Positions 20,914-30,391 of a DNA stretch of 40,397 nt are shown piece after piece. How positions within the stretch are numbered: the first letter of the stretch is position 1; every line of letters starts with the position of its first letter. Origin of the DNA: Betaproteobacteria bacterium (GTDB lineage: Bacteria; Pseudomonadota; Gammaproteobacteria; Burkholderiales; SG8-39); contig CANJXQ010000020.1 of assembly GCA_947478805.1 (NCBI GenBank), forward strand, positions 1-40,397. The letters are read 5' to 3'. A program made the position numbers and the translations under genes. The notes beneath the pieces were generated by a model. That model saw only the letters and a program-made list of their open reading frames with translations. It had not been told where the DNA came from and made no database searches.

Positions 20914-21728
20914 AAACTGTGTTCGGGGCCGGGGAAGCTGCCGTCGCGCACTGCGTCCTGGTAGCGCTTCACCGCATCGCCGATATCCTTGGCGCCGTCC
21001 ATGAAGTTGCGCACGAAACGAGCCTTCTTGCCGGGGAAAACGTTGAGCATGTCGTGAAGCACGAGCACCTGTCCGGAACATCCGGCGCCAGCGCCGATGC
21101 CGATGGTGGGCACGTGCAGCTCCTGGGTGACGCGTGTTGCCAGTGGCGCCGGAATGGCCTCCATGAGCAGCATTTGAGCGCCGGCTGCTTGCAGTGCGTG
21201 AGCATCGGCCAGCAGTTTTGCTTCGGCTTCGCGGCCCTTGCCCTGCACCTTGTATCCGCCCAGCGCGTGGACTGACTGTGGCGTGAGGCCGACGTGCGCG
21301 CATACCGGAATGCCGCGAGTGGCAAGGAACCGCACGGTCTCGGCGAACTCGGCCCCGCCTTCCAGCTTCACCATCTGTGCGCCGGCGGCCATCAAGACTG
21401 CGGCATTTCGGAATGCCTGGGCGGGGGATTCCTGATAACTGCCGAACGGCATGTCGGCGAGGATGAAGGCGCGCGTCGAACCGCGCACAACGGACGTCGT
21501 GTGGTAGGCCATCTGCTCCAGCGTCACAGGCAGCGTGGAGTCGTGGCCCTGGAGCACCATGCCCAGGGAGTCGCCGATGAGCAGGATGTCGATACCTACA
21601 CTGTCGAGCAGGGCGGCGAAGCTGGCGTCGTAGCAGGTCAGCATGGCGATCTTCGTTCCCTCGACGCGCATTTTCGCGAGGTTGCTGATCGTCAGCCGCG
21701 CCATGCGGAGGTCCTGGTTGTAGGCCAC
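20910..21728 (-). CDS. panB: 3-methyl-2-oxobutanoate hydroxymethyltransferase
   Basis: 272 residues. It adds a hydroxymethyl group from 5,10-methylene-tetrahydrofolate to ketoisovalerate, giving ketopantoate. Key blocks: [65 protein letters not shown] and [20 protein letters not shown]. The GTG at 21728 has AAGGAAAA just upstream; an ATG at 21704 is the alternative. It is coupled to panC by a four-base overlap. The second step enzyme PanE/IlvC is not in the window. Confidence 0.96.
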   Translation of the reverse strand: MAYNQDLRMARLTISNLAKMRVEGTKIAMLTCYDASFAALLDSVGIDILLIGDSLGMVLQGHDSTLPVTLEQMAYHTTSVVRGSTRAFILADMPFGSYQESPAQAFRNAAVLMAAGAQMVKLEGGAEFAETVRFLATRGIPVCAHVGLTPQSVHALGGYKVQGKGREAEAKLLADAHALQAAGAQMLLMEAIPAPLATRVTQELHVPTIGIGAGAGCSGQVLVLHDMLNVFPGKKARFVRNFMDGAKDIGDAVKRYQDAVRDGSFPGPEHSF

Positions 21729-21789
21729 GGTTTTCCTTTCTCCCTACCTGCCCCGGCCCAAGCCGGTGGCTTTCAGTTAAGCGCGACGG

Positions 21790-22491
21790 TCAATCGCCGA
21801 AGTTGAAAAATTCGCGACCGCCGCGCATGGCGGCGACGCGCTCGAGCAGCAGGTCGATATCGCGCTCTTCCTTTGCAAAATTCAAGCGCTCCGAATTCAC
21901 GATCAGCACCGGGCTTGCATTGTAATGGTAGAAGAAGCGGCTGTAGCTCTCGGCCAGCGTTGTCAGGTATTCCGCGGATATTCCACGTTCGAACTCTTCG
22001 GAGCGGCGTCTTACGCGCTCGGATAGCACCTCCGGTGCCGCCTGGAGGTAGATGACAAGATCCGGGCGTGGGGCCTGTGGCTTGAGGGTGTCGTAGATCT
22101 GTTGGTACAGGTGTAGCTCGTCGCTGGTCAAGGTGATGCGCGCGAACAGCGGATCCTTCTCCAGCAGGAAATCGCTTACGGTGATGCGGGAGAACAGGTC
22201 CAACTGCGCCAATTCGCGCAATTGATTGGCACGCTGGAAGAGGAAAAACAGCTGCGTCGGCAGGGCCCAGCGCGCGCTGTCCTGGTAGAAGCGGGCAAGA
22301 AATGGGTTCTGTTCCGGCCGCTCGAGAAGCGTCTCGGCCTCCAGTCGCTCGGCAAGCTGGCGGGTCAGCGTGGTCTTGCCCACACCGATCGGGCCTTCGA
22401 CGACGATATAACGATACTTGGACAGCGGCATTGCAGTGGTCGCGGGAGCAGGTCCGGTTCTTGTCTGGGTGTCGGTTTGTCGCAGCGCCAT
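21790..22491 (-). CDS. Deoxynucleoside kinase (dGK/dAK family)
   Basis: 233 residues. The P-loop GPIGVGKTT is at 33-41 in YIVVEGPIGVGKTTLTRQLAE. The helical segment ITVSDFLLEKDPLFARITL is the family equivalent of the substrate-binding and catalytic region, and ERVRRRSEEFERGI resembles the LID arginines. It should phosphorylate a deoxynucleoside in the cytoplasm, but preference (dG, dA or dC) cannot be read. About 20 extra N-terminal residues precede the core; the start could be the ATG at 22431. It sits 61 bp before panB and 134 bp after folK, a gene order I associate with betaproteobacteria. Confidence 0.88.
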   Translation of the reverse strand: MALRQTDTQTRTGPAPATTAMPLSKYRYIVVEGPIGVGKTTLTRQLAERLEAETLLERPEQNPFLARFYQDSARWALPTQLFFLFQRANQLRELAQLDLFSRITVSDFLLEKDPLFARITLTSDELHLYQQIYDTLKPQAPRPDLVIYLQAAPEVLSERVRRRSEEFERGISAEYLTTLAESYSRFFYHYNASPVLIVNSERLNFAKEERDIDLLLERVAAMRGGREFFNFGD

Positions 22492-22625
22492 CGATGCCGC
22501 CGCGACATTCGCAATGTGTCGCGGATGCGATCAGGTTCGGAAGGTGAAATGAACGGTTCCCATGATACAGGCCGTGCCCGGACTCACCAAGGCGGTGGTC
22601 ATTGCATCGCGCGCATCGGGCGGGC

Positions 22626-23177
22626 CTAACTGGGCGGGGCCGCCGGGCGGGTGGGCCCCAGGCGTTCGACTGCCTGGTCGAGTGTGGCCGTGGCGAGCCG
22701 GGCGGCTGGTCCAAGACCGGGAATACTGAGATTCGAATCGATCTCGAGGAGCGGGTCGAGGACGAAGCGGCGCAGGTGCATTCGAGGATGCGGAACGCAC
22801 AACCCCGGCTCGTCGATGCGCCGATCGCCAAAGAGGAGCAGGTCGAGGTCGAGCGTGCGCGGTGCGTTGGTGAAGCTGCGAAACCGGCCATGGCGGCTTT
22901 CGATCTCGAGCAGCCCTTCGAGCAACGTGCGCGGGTCGAGCAGCGTGCGTATGCACGCAACGGCATTGACATAGTCAGGCTGGCTATCCGCGCCCAGCGC
23001 ACCGATAGCCGCGCTGCGATATGCCGAGGATGCTGCGAGCAGACTCGTTTCGGCCAGCGTCGCGAGTGCCGCGATCGCCGTGTTGACTTGTCCGAGCGGG
23101 TCGCCCAGGTTGGCGCCGATCCCGATGTAAGCGGTTGTCGCCACCTGTGCTTGTCCGGCCGCGGCAGAATGGCGCAC
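22626..23177 (-). CDS. folK: 2-amino-4-hydroxy-6-hydroxymethyldihydropteridine pyrophosphokinase
   Basis: 183 residues. It transfers pyrophosphate from ATP to 6-hydroxymethyl-dihydropterin in folate synthesis. AYIGIGANLGDPLGQVN is the usual first strand, and NAPRTLDLDLLLFGD is the HPPK signature with the metal-binding aspartates. LCVPHPRMHLRRFVLDPL is the conserved end. A GTG at 23177, 7 bp after the pcnB stop, is used; a GTG at 23144 would trim the unconserved first 11 residues. Confidence 0.95.
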   Translation of the reverse strand: MRHSAAAGQAQVATTAYIGIGANLGDPLGQVNTAIAALATLAETSLLAASSAYRSAAIGALGADSQPDYVNAVACIRTLLDPRTLLEGLLEIESRHGRFRSFTNAPRTLDLDLLLFGDRRIDEPGLCVPHPRMHLRRFVLDPLLEIDSNLSIPGLGPAARLATATLDQAVERLGPTRPAAPPS

Positions 23178-23184
23178 GGCGTCG

Positions 23185-24546
23185 TCAGGTATCCGTGGGC
23201 GTTGGCAAACCGCTGCCGCTGTTTACCCCGGTTTCGCCGCCTTCGGATCTGCGCGGTCCGCGCCTGCGCCGTTTGCGCGGACGTTTTTCGCCCGCAGCTG
23301 GCGCTTGCAGGAGCTTTTCGCGGCTATCGGGCGTGGCGTGCTGGAAGGCCTCCCACCACTCACCCAACTCCGGATCGCATTCGCCGCTGGCGGCTCGGAT
23401 CAACAGGAAGTCGAATCCGGCGCGAAATTGCTCGTGCTCGAGCAGGGCAAATGGGCGCTTGCCGCTGCGTTGCTCCAGGCGCGGTTGCAGCGACCAAATG
23501 TCCTTCATGATGGAGGTGAAACGCCTCGGGACGGCCAATTTGTCCGTCTGGATGTCGATCACCGCGTCCATGGCCGCGTGCAGGGCCGGGAGCGGCCGCT
23601 GTCCTGCATGCTGTTGCTTTTTCCATTCGGCGAGCACCTCGTGCCAGAGGAGTGAGGCAAAGAGGAAGGCGGGTGACACGCGCTTGCCCTTTTGCACCCG
23701 CTCGTCTGTCTGCGCCAGCGCGAGCATGACGAATTTCTCGCCCAGCGGTTGTTCCAGGATGACGTCGAGCAAAGGCAGCACGCCGTGGTGCAGTCCTGCC
23801 TTGCGCAATTGCTTGACGCACGGCACCGCATGCCCCGACATCAGCAATTTCAACATCTCGTCAAACAGGCGTGCCGGGGGCACGTTCTCCAGAAGCCCGG
23901 CCATGCCCGCGATGGGCGCGAATGTCTGCTGGTCGATGGTGAATCCGAGCTTGGCGGCAAAGCGTACGGCACGCAACATGCGCACCGGGTCTTCGCGATA
24001 GCGTGCGCGCGGGTCGCCGATGATGCGCACCGATTTCTTCTTCAGATCGTGCAGCCCGTCGTGAAAATCGAGGATGGTCTCGTCGGTCGGGTTGTAGTAA
24101 AGGGAATTGACGGTGAAGTCGCGTCGTGCCGCGTCCTCTTCCCGAGTGCCGAACACGTTGTCGCGAAGAACCCGTCCATGTTCGTCGGTATCGGAGGAAT
24201 CGCCGGCCCGGAAGGTCGACACCTCGACAGTTTCCGCGCCAAACATCACATGCACGATCTTGAAACGCCTGCCAATGAGCCGAGACCGCCGGAACAGCCG
24301 GTGAACTTGATCTGGCGAGGCGTCGGTGGCGACGTCGTAGTCCTTGGGTTTGACCCCCAGCGAGAGGTCGCGCACGGCGCCGCCGACCACATAGGCGGCG
24401 TGGCCCGCCTGCTGCAGTCCTTCGCAGACCTTGCGGGCTCCGTGGGATATGGAATCGCGGCCTACGCCGTGCTTTTTTACGGGGATGACGTGGGGGCCGG
24501 ATTTCTTCCCGAGCCGCAACACGCGTCGAATGAATTTTTTAATCAA
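23185..24546 (-). CDS. pcnB: Poly(A) polymerase I
   Basis: About 453 residues from the start chosen. It adds 3' poly(A) tails that mark RNA for decay. The nucleotidyltransferase core reads YVVGGAVRDLSLGVKPKDYD with the catalytic DYD pair, then the RRDFTVNSLYYNP and GDPRARYREDPVRMLRAVRF blocks. A strongly basic tail (RPRKRRRRGPRRS) fits RNA binding. The frame is open to an ATG at 24636, but betaproteobacterial homologues begin MIRKFIRRV-like, matching the TTG at 24546 (IKKFIRRVLRLG); neither start has a good ribosome site. CCA-adding enzyme is the related alternative, but length and basic tail favour PcnB. Confidence 0.92.
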   Translation of the reverse strand: MIKKFIRRVLRLGKKSGPHVIPVKKHGVGRDSISHGARKVCEGLQQAGHAAYVVGGAVRDLSLGVKPKDYDVATDASPDQVHRLFRRSRLIGRRFKIVHVMFGAETVEVSTFRAGDSSDTDEHGRVLRDNVFGTREEDAARRDFTVNSLYYNPTDETILDFHDGLHDLKKKSVRIIGDPRARYREDPVRMLRAVRFAAKLGFTIDQQTFAPIAGMAGLLENVPPARLFDEMLKLLMSGHAVPCVKQLRKAGLHHGVLPLLDVILEQPLGEKFVMLALAQTDERVQKGKRVSPAFLFASLLWHEVLAEWKKQQHAGQRPLPALHAAMDAVIDIQTDKLAVPRRFTSIMKDIWSLQPRLEQRSGKRPFALLEHEQFRAGFDFLLIRAASGECDPELGEWWEAFQHATPDSREKLLQAPAAGEKRPRKRRRRGPRRSEGGETGVNSGSGLPTPTDT

Positions 24547-24834
24547 TGTTGCCGTGGAAGCATTCGTCAGTTGGACTGCAAGCCGGTTGGCATTTTTTCT
24601 GGTGCGCTTGGTGCCTGAAAAGTCGCGCCTTGGCATTCACTGCGGCGGCGGACTTTGCAGGGGGGCGATTCAGCTCCACCCCCCGCATTCGTAAAGTGCT
24701 GAAAATAATACCTTAAAACGGGTCCATCCACGATGGATAAACCCCAGAATCTTAAGTGGCCGCTGCCAATTCGCGCGCGGGTATCCGCCTCGCATGCCTG
24801 TTGCCCGCAGCTCGAAGCCGGAACCCGAGCAGGC

Positions 24835-25497
24835 CTATCTCAGGCTGATCACGGGCCAATTTCGATTGCCAGCCACGCTGCGCAGCAAATCGTCAGGATC
24901 GACGGCAATGGGGCGGCTGACTCGCTCGAGCAGGGGAAGATCATTGCGAGAGTCGCTGTAGAACCAGGATGCTGCAAAATCTTCCAGGCGGCGCGACTGG
25001 CTAGCCAGCCAGTCGTTCATGCGGACGATCTTGCCTTCTCGAAAACAGGGGGTTCCCGCGGGACGACCGGTGAATCGCCCATCGATTTCCTCGGGGTCGG
25101 TTGCGATCAGGTGGGCAATGCCGAATTCCCGTGCAATGGGGGCGGTAACAAACGAATTGGTAGCGGTGATGATGGCGCACAGACTGCCCTTGGCGATGTG
25201 CTGCGCAACGAGCCGCCTGGCGGGCGCGCCGATCATGGGGCGAACCTTCAAGTCCATGAATTCGGCGTGCCAGCGGTCAAGCAGATCGCGCGGATGGGCT
25301 GCCAGTGGTGCAAGCTGAAAGTCGAGAAATTGCAGGATGTCCAGGGTTCCAGCCTTGTACTGACTGAAGAATTCGTCGTTCTTCGCCTCGTATTCGGCCC
25401 CGTCGACGACGCCCTTCTCGATCAGGAAGCGCGCCCATTCATAGTCGCTGTCTCCCGCCAGCAGCGTATTGTCCAGGTCAAACAGCACGAGATCCAA
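24835..25497 (-). CDS. HAD-IB family phosphatase (SerB-like)
   Basis: 220 residues. Motif I is VLFDLDNTLLAGDSD with the nucleophile DLD. Motif II is in ITATNSFVT, and the late acidic motif is YSDSRNDLPLLERV. The cap is the small C1-type helical insert. These match HAD subfamily IB, which includes phosphoserine phosphatases and related enzymes. Substrate is not clear; histidinol phosphate and phosphoserine are the usual suggestions for this betaproteobacterial gene. The start is the TTG at 25497 with GGGAG 6 nt upstream. It sits between hda and pcnB on one strand. Confidence 0.88.
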   Translation of the reverse strand: MDLVLFDLDNTLLAGDSDYEWARFLIEKGVVDGAEYEAKNDEFFSQYKAGTLDILQFLDFQLAPLAAHPRDLLDRWHAEFMDLKVRPMIGAPARRLVAQHIAKGSLCAIITATNSFVTAPIAREFGIAHLIATDPEEIDGRFTGRPAGTPCFREGKIVRMNDWLASQSRRLEDFAASWFYSDSRNDLPLLERVSRPIAVDPDDLLRSVAGNRNWPVISLR

Positions 25498-25669
25498 TCA
25501 TCGGCTCCCAAGCAAGGTATTCGGAAAGATACGATCGTTCACTTCAAAAAATGAAAACCGCCGTGGGGCGGTTAGATTTTTTGCCGGGCAAATGATAACG
25601 AAAAAATCGGTCCTGACGGGCTTCAAGTGGCGCGGCGCGTGCAACGTCGTTGTTTTGCGGGAGCGGTCC

Positions 25670-26383
25670 TCACGGCCGCATGCCCGACTCGTCCTGTAAC
25701 TGCCGCAGAACGTCACGCAGCAGCGGCAGTGTCGGAGTGCGCTTTCGTTCGAGCGACACCCGATCCAGCGTATCGACGACCGCCATCTGCGTGCCCATGT
25801 CGCGCGTGACGTGGCTGAGGAGATACTCGATCAGGTCCGGCGGCAGATCGAGGCCACGTCGTCGGCCGTGTTCGCTGATCGCGGCAGCCTTTTCTTCGTC
25901 GGTCAGTGGCTCGAGGCGCATCACGATCCCCGCCCCCAGGCGCGTCCTCAAGTCTTCGCGCAGCGGCAATTCGGATGGCGGTCGGGAGCCTGCGCTGACG
26001 AGAACCCCGCCGCGCGTGCGGATGCGGTTGTACAAATCGAAGAGCGCCAGCTGGCCGACCATGTCCAGGCCATTGACGTCATCGACGGCGGCCAGGATTT
26101 CACCATCCCCGGCATCGATGCTTTCGCCGGCGACAAAATACCGCGCTGCACTGCCGTGCGTCTTGGCTTCGGCGACAAAGGCGCGCAGCAAGTGGCTCTT
26201 CCCCGCGCCGCGCTCGCCCCACAGGTAGATGAATTGCTCGTCGTGCGGTGGCTCGTGGTCGGCTCTTGCGCCCTGGGCGGCCGCCTGGCGCAGCACTTCA
26301 AAAGGGGCGGCATTGCGGGCCACGAAGAAGCTGTCGAATGTCGGCTCGGGCGGCGGCGCGAGCGCGAGGGCCAGTTGCTGCAT
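25670..26383 (-). CDS. hda: DnaA regulatory inactivator Hda (DnaA-like AAA+)
   Basis: About 237 residues. In E. coli, Hda with the sliding clamp triggers ATP hydrolysis on DnaA to block re-initiation. The N-terminal QQLALAL resembles the clamp-binding motif. The Walker A region is LWGERGAGKSHLLRAF, and the Walker B and sensor region includes LAAVDDVNGL and RTRLGAGIVMRLEPL (arginine finger area). The DNA-binding domain IV of DnaA is absent, as expected. The long upstream frame belongs to the overlap with the permease gene; the ATG at 26383 shares one base with its stop (TGATG). Confidence 0.92.
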   Translation of the reverse strand: MQQLALALAPPPEPTFDSFFVARNAAPFEVLRQAAAQGARADHEPPHDEQFIYLWGERGAGKSHLLRAFVAEAKTHGSAARYFVAGESIDAGDGEILAAVDDVNGLDMVGQLALFDLYNRIRTRGGVLVSAGSRPPSELPLREDLRTRLGAGIVMRLEPLTDEEKAAAISEHGRRRGLDLPPDLIEYLLSHVTRDMGTQMAVVDTLDRVSLERKRTPTLPLLRDVLRQLQDESGMRP

Positions 26384-27447
26384 CAGGACCCCGAGTAAAG
26401 CTTGCTGTTGACGTACTTTGTTCGCACGTGCCGCAACGCGACCAGCAGTACGGCGCTGGCTGGCAGCGCCAGCAGCAATCCGACGAATCCAAATACCTGC
26501 CCGAATGCGAGCAGCGCGAAAATCACGGCTACCGGGTGCAGGCCGATGCGCTCCCCGACCAACTTTGGGGTGATGAAATTGCCTTCGATTGCCTGACCCA
26601 GGACAAAAACGGCCCAGACCCAGGCCAGCCCAACCCAGTCGGGGAACTGCATGGCGGCAGCAAGCGTGGCAAGCACGAAACCGGTCGCTGCCCCGACATA
26701 GGGCACGAATACCAGAACACCCGTGATGATGCCGATCGGCAGGAAAAACTCCAGTCCGGTCAGCCACAATCCCAGCGTGTAGAAGATGCTCATGACCAGG
26801 ATAACCAGAATCTGCCCATGCAGGTACTGCGCGAGTGCTTGGTCGGCCTCGCGGACGAAGGCGACAACGCGCGCATGCCACCCGCGCGGCACGAGGGTGT
26901 CGATGCGCGCCAGCATCGGCTCCCAGTCGCGCATCAGATAGAACTGCACCACGGGTACCAGCACGGCGGTGGCGAACACGCCTATCAGCCCCAGGCCGCC
27001 GATGCGCAGCGATGCGAGCAGCTTCATCCCGATGCCGTCGCTTGCCTGCAGGGATGTTGCGATGGAGTCGCGCACGCTGGCCGAGTCAAGGCGGATGCTC
27101 ACGCCGGCGTGTTCCTTGAGCCACGGCGCGATGGTGGCGTTGGCGCGATCGAGGAGGGCCGGGAGTTCACGGGCCAGTTGGGCAATTTCCTGAACGAACA
27201 GCGGAAGGACCGTGAACGCAAACAAGGCCAGCACTAGGGCTTCCACCAGCATGACAAGGCATACCCCCAGTGAACGCGGCACGCGCCGTCGTCCCAGCCA
27301 CAGCACCATCGGCTGGCAGACATAGGCAAGGATCCCGGCCAGGAAGAACGGCATGAGGACCGGGGCCAGCGCGTAGAGCAAGACCAGGCCGGCGCACAGG
27401 GCGGCCAGCCAGGTCAATTTGCGTGAATCGGTTTCGCGTATCGGCAT
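26383..27447 (-). CDS. AI-2E family transporter (PerM-like permease)
   Basis: About 354 residues with seven to eight membrane helices. TM1 and TM2 are near the N-terminus (LAALCAGLVLLYALAPVLMPFFLAGI, given in parts), followed by a soluble loop and a membrane bundle with the family block YTLGLWLTGLEFFLPIGII, then PYVGAATG and GNFITPKLVGERIGLHP. It is named for AI-2 export (TqsA), but most members have other or unknown substrates. The ATG at 27447 is preferred over a TTG at 27456. It leads the hda-HAD-pcnB-folK run and is divergent from purM, a common arrangement. Confidence 0.9.
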   Translation of the reverse strand: MPIRETDSRKLTWLAALCAGLVLLYALAPVLMPFFLAGILAYVCQPMVLWLGRRRVPRSLGVCLVMLVEALVLALFAFTVLPLFVQEIAQLARELPALLDRANATIAPWLKEHAGVSIRLDSASVRDSIATSLQASDGIGMKLLASLRIGGLGLIGVFATAVLVPVVQFYLMRDWEPMLARIDTLVPRGWHARVVAFVREADQALAQYLHGQILVILVMSIFYTLGLWLTGLEFFLPIGIITGVLVFVPYVGAATGFVLATLAAAMQFPDWVGLAWVWAVFVLGQAIEGNFITPKLVGERIGLHPVAVIFALLAFGQVFGFVGLLLALPASAVLLVALRHVRTKYVNSKLYSGS

Positions 27448-27621
27448 GCTCGGCAAATTTCAGCGCTAAAATCCGAAGGTGGAATATCGTTTGAAACAGG
27501 ACGCAGCTCATTCGCGACCCGGCAATGCAATGCCGCGAGTGGCTCCGGGCGCGGCATGTCGCGATACGCATCCACGCCACGCCACTCATTGTAACCGCCC
27601 CAACCAGCGAGACGCCCCATC

Positions 27622-28689
27622 TTGAGCACCTCCAGCCCCCCCCCGAAATCCGCGTCCGCCCCATTGTCCTATCGTTCTGCCGGGGTCGACATCGACGCTG
27701 GCGACGCACTGGTGGAAGCCATCAAGCCGTTCGCAAAGCGCACCATGCGCCCAGAAGTGCTGGCGGGCATCGGTGGCTTCGGTGCCCTGTTCGAAATATC
27801 CAGGAAATACCGCGAGCCGGTACTGGTCTCGGGAACCGACGGGGTCGGGACCAAGCTCAAGCTGGCGTTCCGCCTGGATCGGCACGATACGGTCGGCATC
27901 GACCTGGTCGCGATGAGCGTCAACGACATTCTCGTGCAAGGGGCCGAGCCGCTGTTTTTCCTCGATTACTTTGCCTGTGGCAAGCTCGACGTGGCCCGGG
28001 CAAGTGACGTGGTGAAGGGAATTGCCCACGGCTGCGAACAAGCCGGTTGCGCGTTGATCGGCGGTGAGACTGCTGAGATGCCCGACATGTACCCGGACGG
28101 TGAATACGACCTGGCCGGGTTTGCAGTGGGTGTCGTAGAGAAATCGGCCATCATCGACGGGCGCTCCATCCAGGTGGGCGACGCGGTCATCGGGCTTGCT
28201 TCCAGTGGCGCGCATTCGAATGGTTATTCGCTGGTCCGTAAAATCCTCGATCGCTCGAAAATCGACCTGTATTCGGACTTTCACGGCCGGCCATTCGCCG
28301 ATGTGCTGATTGCCCCGACGCGCATCTACGTGAAGCCGGTCCTGGCGCTGCTGCAGGCGCTACCGGTGAAGGGATTGGCGCACATCACGGGCGGTGGGTT
28401 GTTGGAAAATGTGCCGCGGGTGCTTCCGGACGAGGTCGCCGCAGTGCTCGATGCGCGAGCCTGGCCGCGCCCGCCGCTCTTCGACTGGCTTCAAGGCGAG
28501 GGGCAGGTGGCTGATGACGAAATGCACCGCGTTTTCAATTGCGGCATCGGCATGGTGTTGGTCGTTGCGCCAGAACATGTTGACGCCGCGCTGACCCGAC
28601 TCAGGGCGAGCGGCGAGTCGGCCTGGCGCATTGGCGACATCGAGGCGAGAAAGCCCGGAGCGGCACAAACACGCGTTGTGCTTGGTTGA
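27622..28689 (+). CDS. purM: Phosphoribosylformylglycinamidine cyclo-ligase (AIR synthetase)
   Basis: 355 residues. It closes FGAM to AIR with ATP in purine synthesis. The conserved N-terminus [20 protein letters not shown] is followed by [57 protein letters not shown] and [17 protein letters not shown], then [16 protein letters not shown]. All are intact. The TTG at 27622 is the likely start; a TTG at about 27664 is the alternative. Downstream on the same strand, 106 bp later, is a secreted FHA-like protein that is not functionally related. Confidence 0.97.
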   Translation: MSTSSPPPKSASAPLSYRSAGVDIDAGDALVEAIKPFAKRTMRPEVLAGIGGFGALFEISRKYREPVLVSGTDGVGTKLKLAFRLDRHDTVGIDLVAMSVNDILVQGAEPLFFLDYFACGKLDVARASDVVKGIAHGCEQAGCALIGGETAEMPDMYPDGEYDLAGFAVGVVEKSAIIDGRSIQVGDAVIGLASSGAHSNGYSLVRKILDRSKIDLYSDFHGRPFADVLIAPTRIYVKPVLALLQALPVKGLAHITGGGLLENVPRVLPDEVAAVLDARAWPRPPLFDWLQGEGQVADDEMHRVFNCGIGMVLVVAPEHVDAALTRLRASGESAWRIGDIEARKPGAAQTRVVLG

Positions 28690-28795
28690 GGGGGCGGAAC
28701 CGGTGCTGGGGCGATGGTTACCGTGGATCCGTGCTAGAGTTTTCAAGGCGACAATGTATCGACCCGGATTGCTTGTTTCGGAAGGAGGGCAGCGC

Positions 28796-30283
28796 ATGCC
28801 GTCATCGATCGGGAACATGGCCCGCCCCTTGGTAATCGCGCGCTCTTTCGGGCCATCGCCAGGGATTGCCTCCGTGCGGCCAATGCGTCTGCAAGTCGTC
28901 GCCATGGCGATGAGTTCACTCGTCGCGGCCAGCGCCCTGGCGAATCCTACTGGTCCCCAGGTGCTCGGCGGAAGCGCCACGATCGCGACGGCGGGCAGCG
29001 TGATGACGGTCACGAGTCCGGGCGGGGCAATGATCGACTGGAAGGGGTTTTCGGTGGCCCCTGGCGAGACGCTGCGTTTTGTGCAACCCGATGGCAGTAC
29101 CGTGGTCAATCGCGTGACCAATGGATCTCTGGGTATCGAAGGCCGCGTGGAGGCCAGCGGTCGTGTGCTGTTCCTCCAGGGAGGCAGTGTGTCGGGTGCC
29201 GGCGTCGGTGGCGATCTTGGCGTCATGACGGCCGCGGCGCTGCGTACGTCGTCGCTCGCGCCGCCCACGGGCGTGCAGGCGCGGGACCTTGCCTCGCGCG
29301 CCGCGCAGGCACTCAAGCACGGGCAGGCCTTTGTGATCGGACCGCGTGGCACCGCCTTGACGACGGATCGCAACAGCAACGTGCTGCTCGCAGCAGGGCG
29401 GGGCGCAGAACTCGGAGACAGGCGACTGCCATTCGTGCGAGTCGTGGTGGTTGCAGCGACCGACAAGCCTCTGGATCTCGATGCGCTGGTCGCGGCGCGT
29501 CCGAACGGCATTTTCAATGCGTTGTTCCTGTCCGCCGGTCCGGCATCCTCACAAATGCTTCAAGGGGAATCAGGCACCCTGGTTGCGACGATCGGCTCCA
29601 CGGTCGAGGCGCCTGCGCCGGATGCGCGGCAAACGACAGTGCCAGAACCGGTGGCGATTGAACTGCGCGTGGCGAGCCTTGCCGCCCTGCCGGAGGAGCG
29701 AGCCTTGATGGCGGAGCTGGCACCCGTAGAAGAACGCGCTGGTGCCCCGGTCATTCGTGTGCCCGCGCCGGTGGAGGATCGTGTCATCGTCGTGTGGGCG
29801 GCCCCGGTGGAGGATCGTGCCGCGACCGCCGTCGTTCGTGCCGCCGCGCCGGTGGAGGAGCGCCTCCTGATTGCGATCGTGCGCGAACCGGCGACAGTCG
29901 AGGAGCGCGTTGCGCTGCAAGTGGCCAAATCCGCCGCTCCGGTTGAGCCGCGCATGCACCTTGCGCTGGCACGAGACGGGAGCACCGGTGCATCCCGTGA
30001 AGCGACAGCACCTGCGTTCACGAGGACTGGACTGGCGGCCGCGCCGCTCGCGTCTTTCCGGCCGGACATCGTTCAGGCCCAGCAATTGCTCATGAAGGAA
30101 GCGGCGCTCGCCTCCGGAGATGATTCTCCGGCTCGTGTTGCACAGGCTGCCGTGGAGAAGGTCGCGGTGCCCGCCGCCGCGGCAGTGGTGGCGCCTTCAG
30201 AGCAGCCGATAAGGCTGGCTGGCATCCAGCGTCGCATGCCCCGCATCATGATCGACTATCGGGGTGCTGTCTTTCACATGTAG
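28796..30283 (+). CDS. Short filamentous haemagglutinin-type secreted protein with 15-residue repeats
   Basis: About 495 residues. A very good ribosome site (GAAGGAGGG, 6 nt before the ATG) fixes the start at 28796. An extended signal peptide ends ASALA|NPTG near residue 49. Residues 50-150 match the TPS/haemagglutination-activity domain: NPTGPQVLGGSATI, PGGAMIDWKGFSVAPGETLRF, VNRVTNG and a GRVEASGRVLFLQGG segment in place of the usual NPNG loop. Residues 309-395 hold six repeats (APVEERxxxxVVRxx). TpsA proteins are normally over 1,000 residues with a TpsB partner; none is seen here. It may be a small surface or periplasmic protein; export route and function are unknown. Confidence 0.8.
   Translation: MPSSIGNMARPLVIARSFGPSPGIASVRPMRLQVVAMAMSSLVAASALANPTGPQVLGGSATIATAGSVMTVTSPGGAMIDWKGFSVAPGETLRFVQPDGSTVVNRVTNGSLGIEGRVEASGRVLFLQGGSVSGAGVGGDLGVMTAAALRTSSLAPPTGVQARDLASRAAQALKHGQAFVIGPRGTALTTDRNSNVLLAAGRGAELGDRRLPFVRVVVVAATDKPLDLDALVAARPNGIFNALFLSAGPASSQMLQGESGTLVATIGSTVEAPAPDARQTTVPEPVAIELRVASLAALPEERALMAELAPVEERAGAPVIRVPAPVEDRVIVVWAAPVEDRAATAVVRAAAPVEERLLIAIVREPATVEERVALQVAKSAAPVEPRMHLALARDGSTGASREATAPAFTRTGLAAAPLASFRPDIVQAQQLLMKEAALASGDDSPARVAQAAVEKVAVPAAAAVVAPSEQPIRLAGIQRRMPRIMIDYRGAVFHM
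29720..29980 (+). repeat. Six in-frame protein repeats, 45-bp unit
   Basis: The units begin APVEER, APVEDR, APVEDR, APVEER, ATVEER and APVEPR. They are 15, 12, 15, 15, 15 and 15 residues long, followed by a variable hydrophobic and basic part. They lie in the C-terminal half of the FHA-like protein and have diverged at the DNA level, so they are not a recent slippage product. Confidence 0.85.
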
Positions 30284-30391
30284 AACCACTGGTGGCGGAG
30301 TGTTCGGCGGGATGGGGTGATTGGGCCCGAATTTCTGCATAATCGGTGACACCACCAAATCAAACATTGGATAACTTCAGGGAGTATTGCC

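Noticed and set aside
20914-21303. N-terminal extension of the panC frame
   Set aside because: It is a shadow of panB; the family start is the TTG overlapping the panB stop.
25498-25669. Possible small gene between hda and the HAD phosphatase
   Set aside because: Only short frames with no ribosome site or similarity were found; the segment looks like a leader region.
26384-26881. N-terminal extension of the hda frame
   Set aside because: It lies inside the AI-2E transporter gene in another frame and has no similarity to Hda; the DnaA-like protein starts at 26383.
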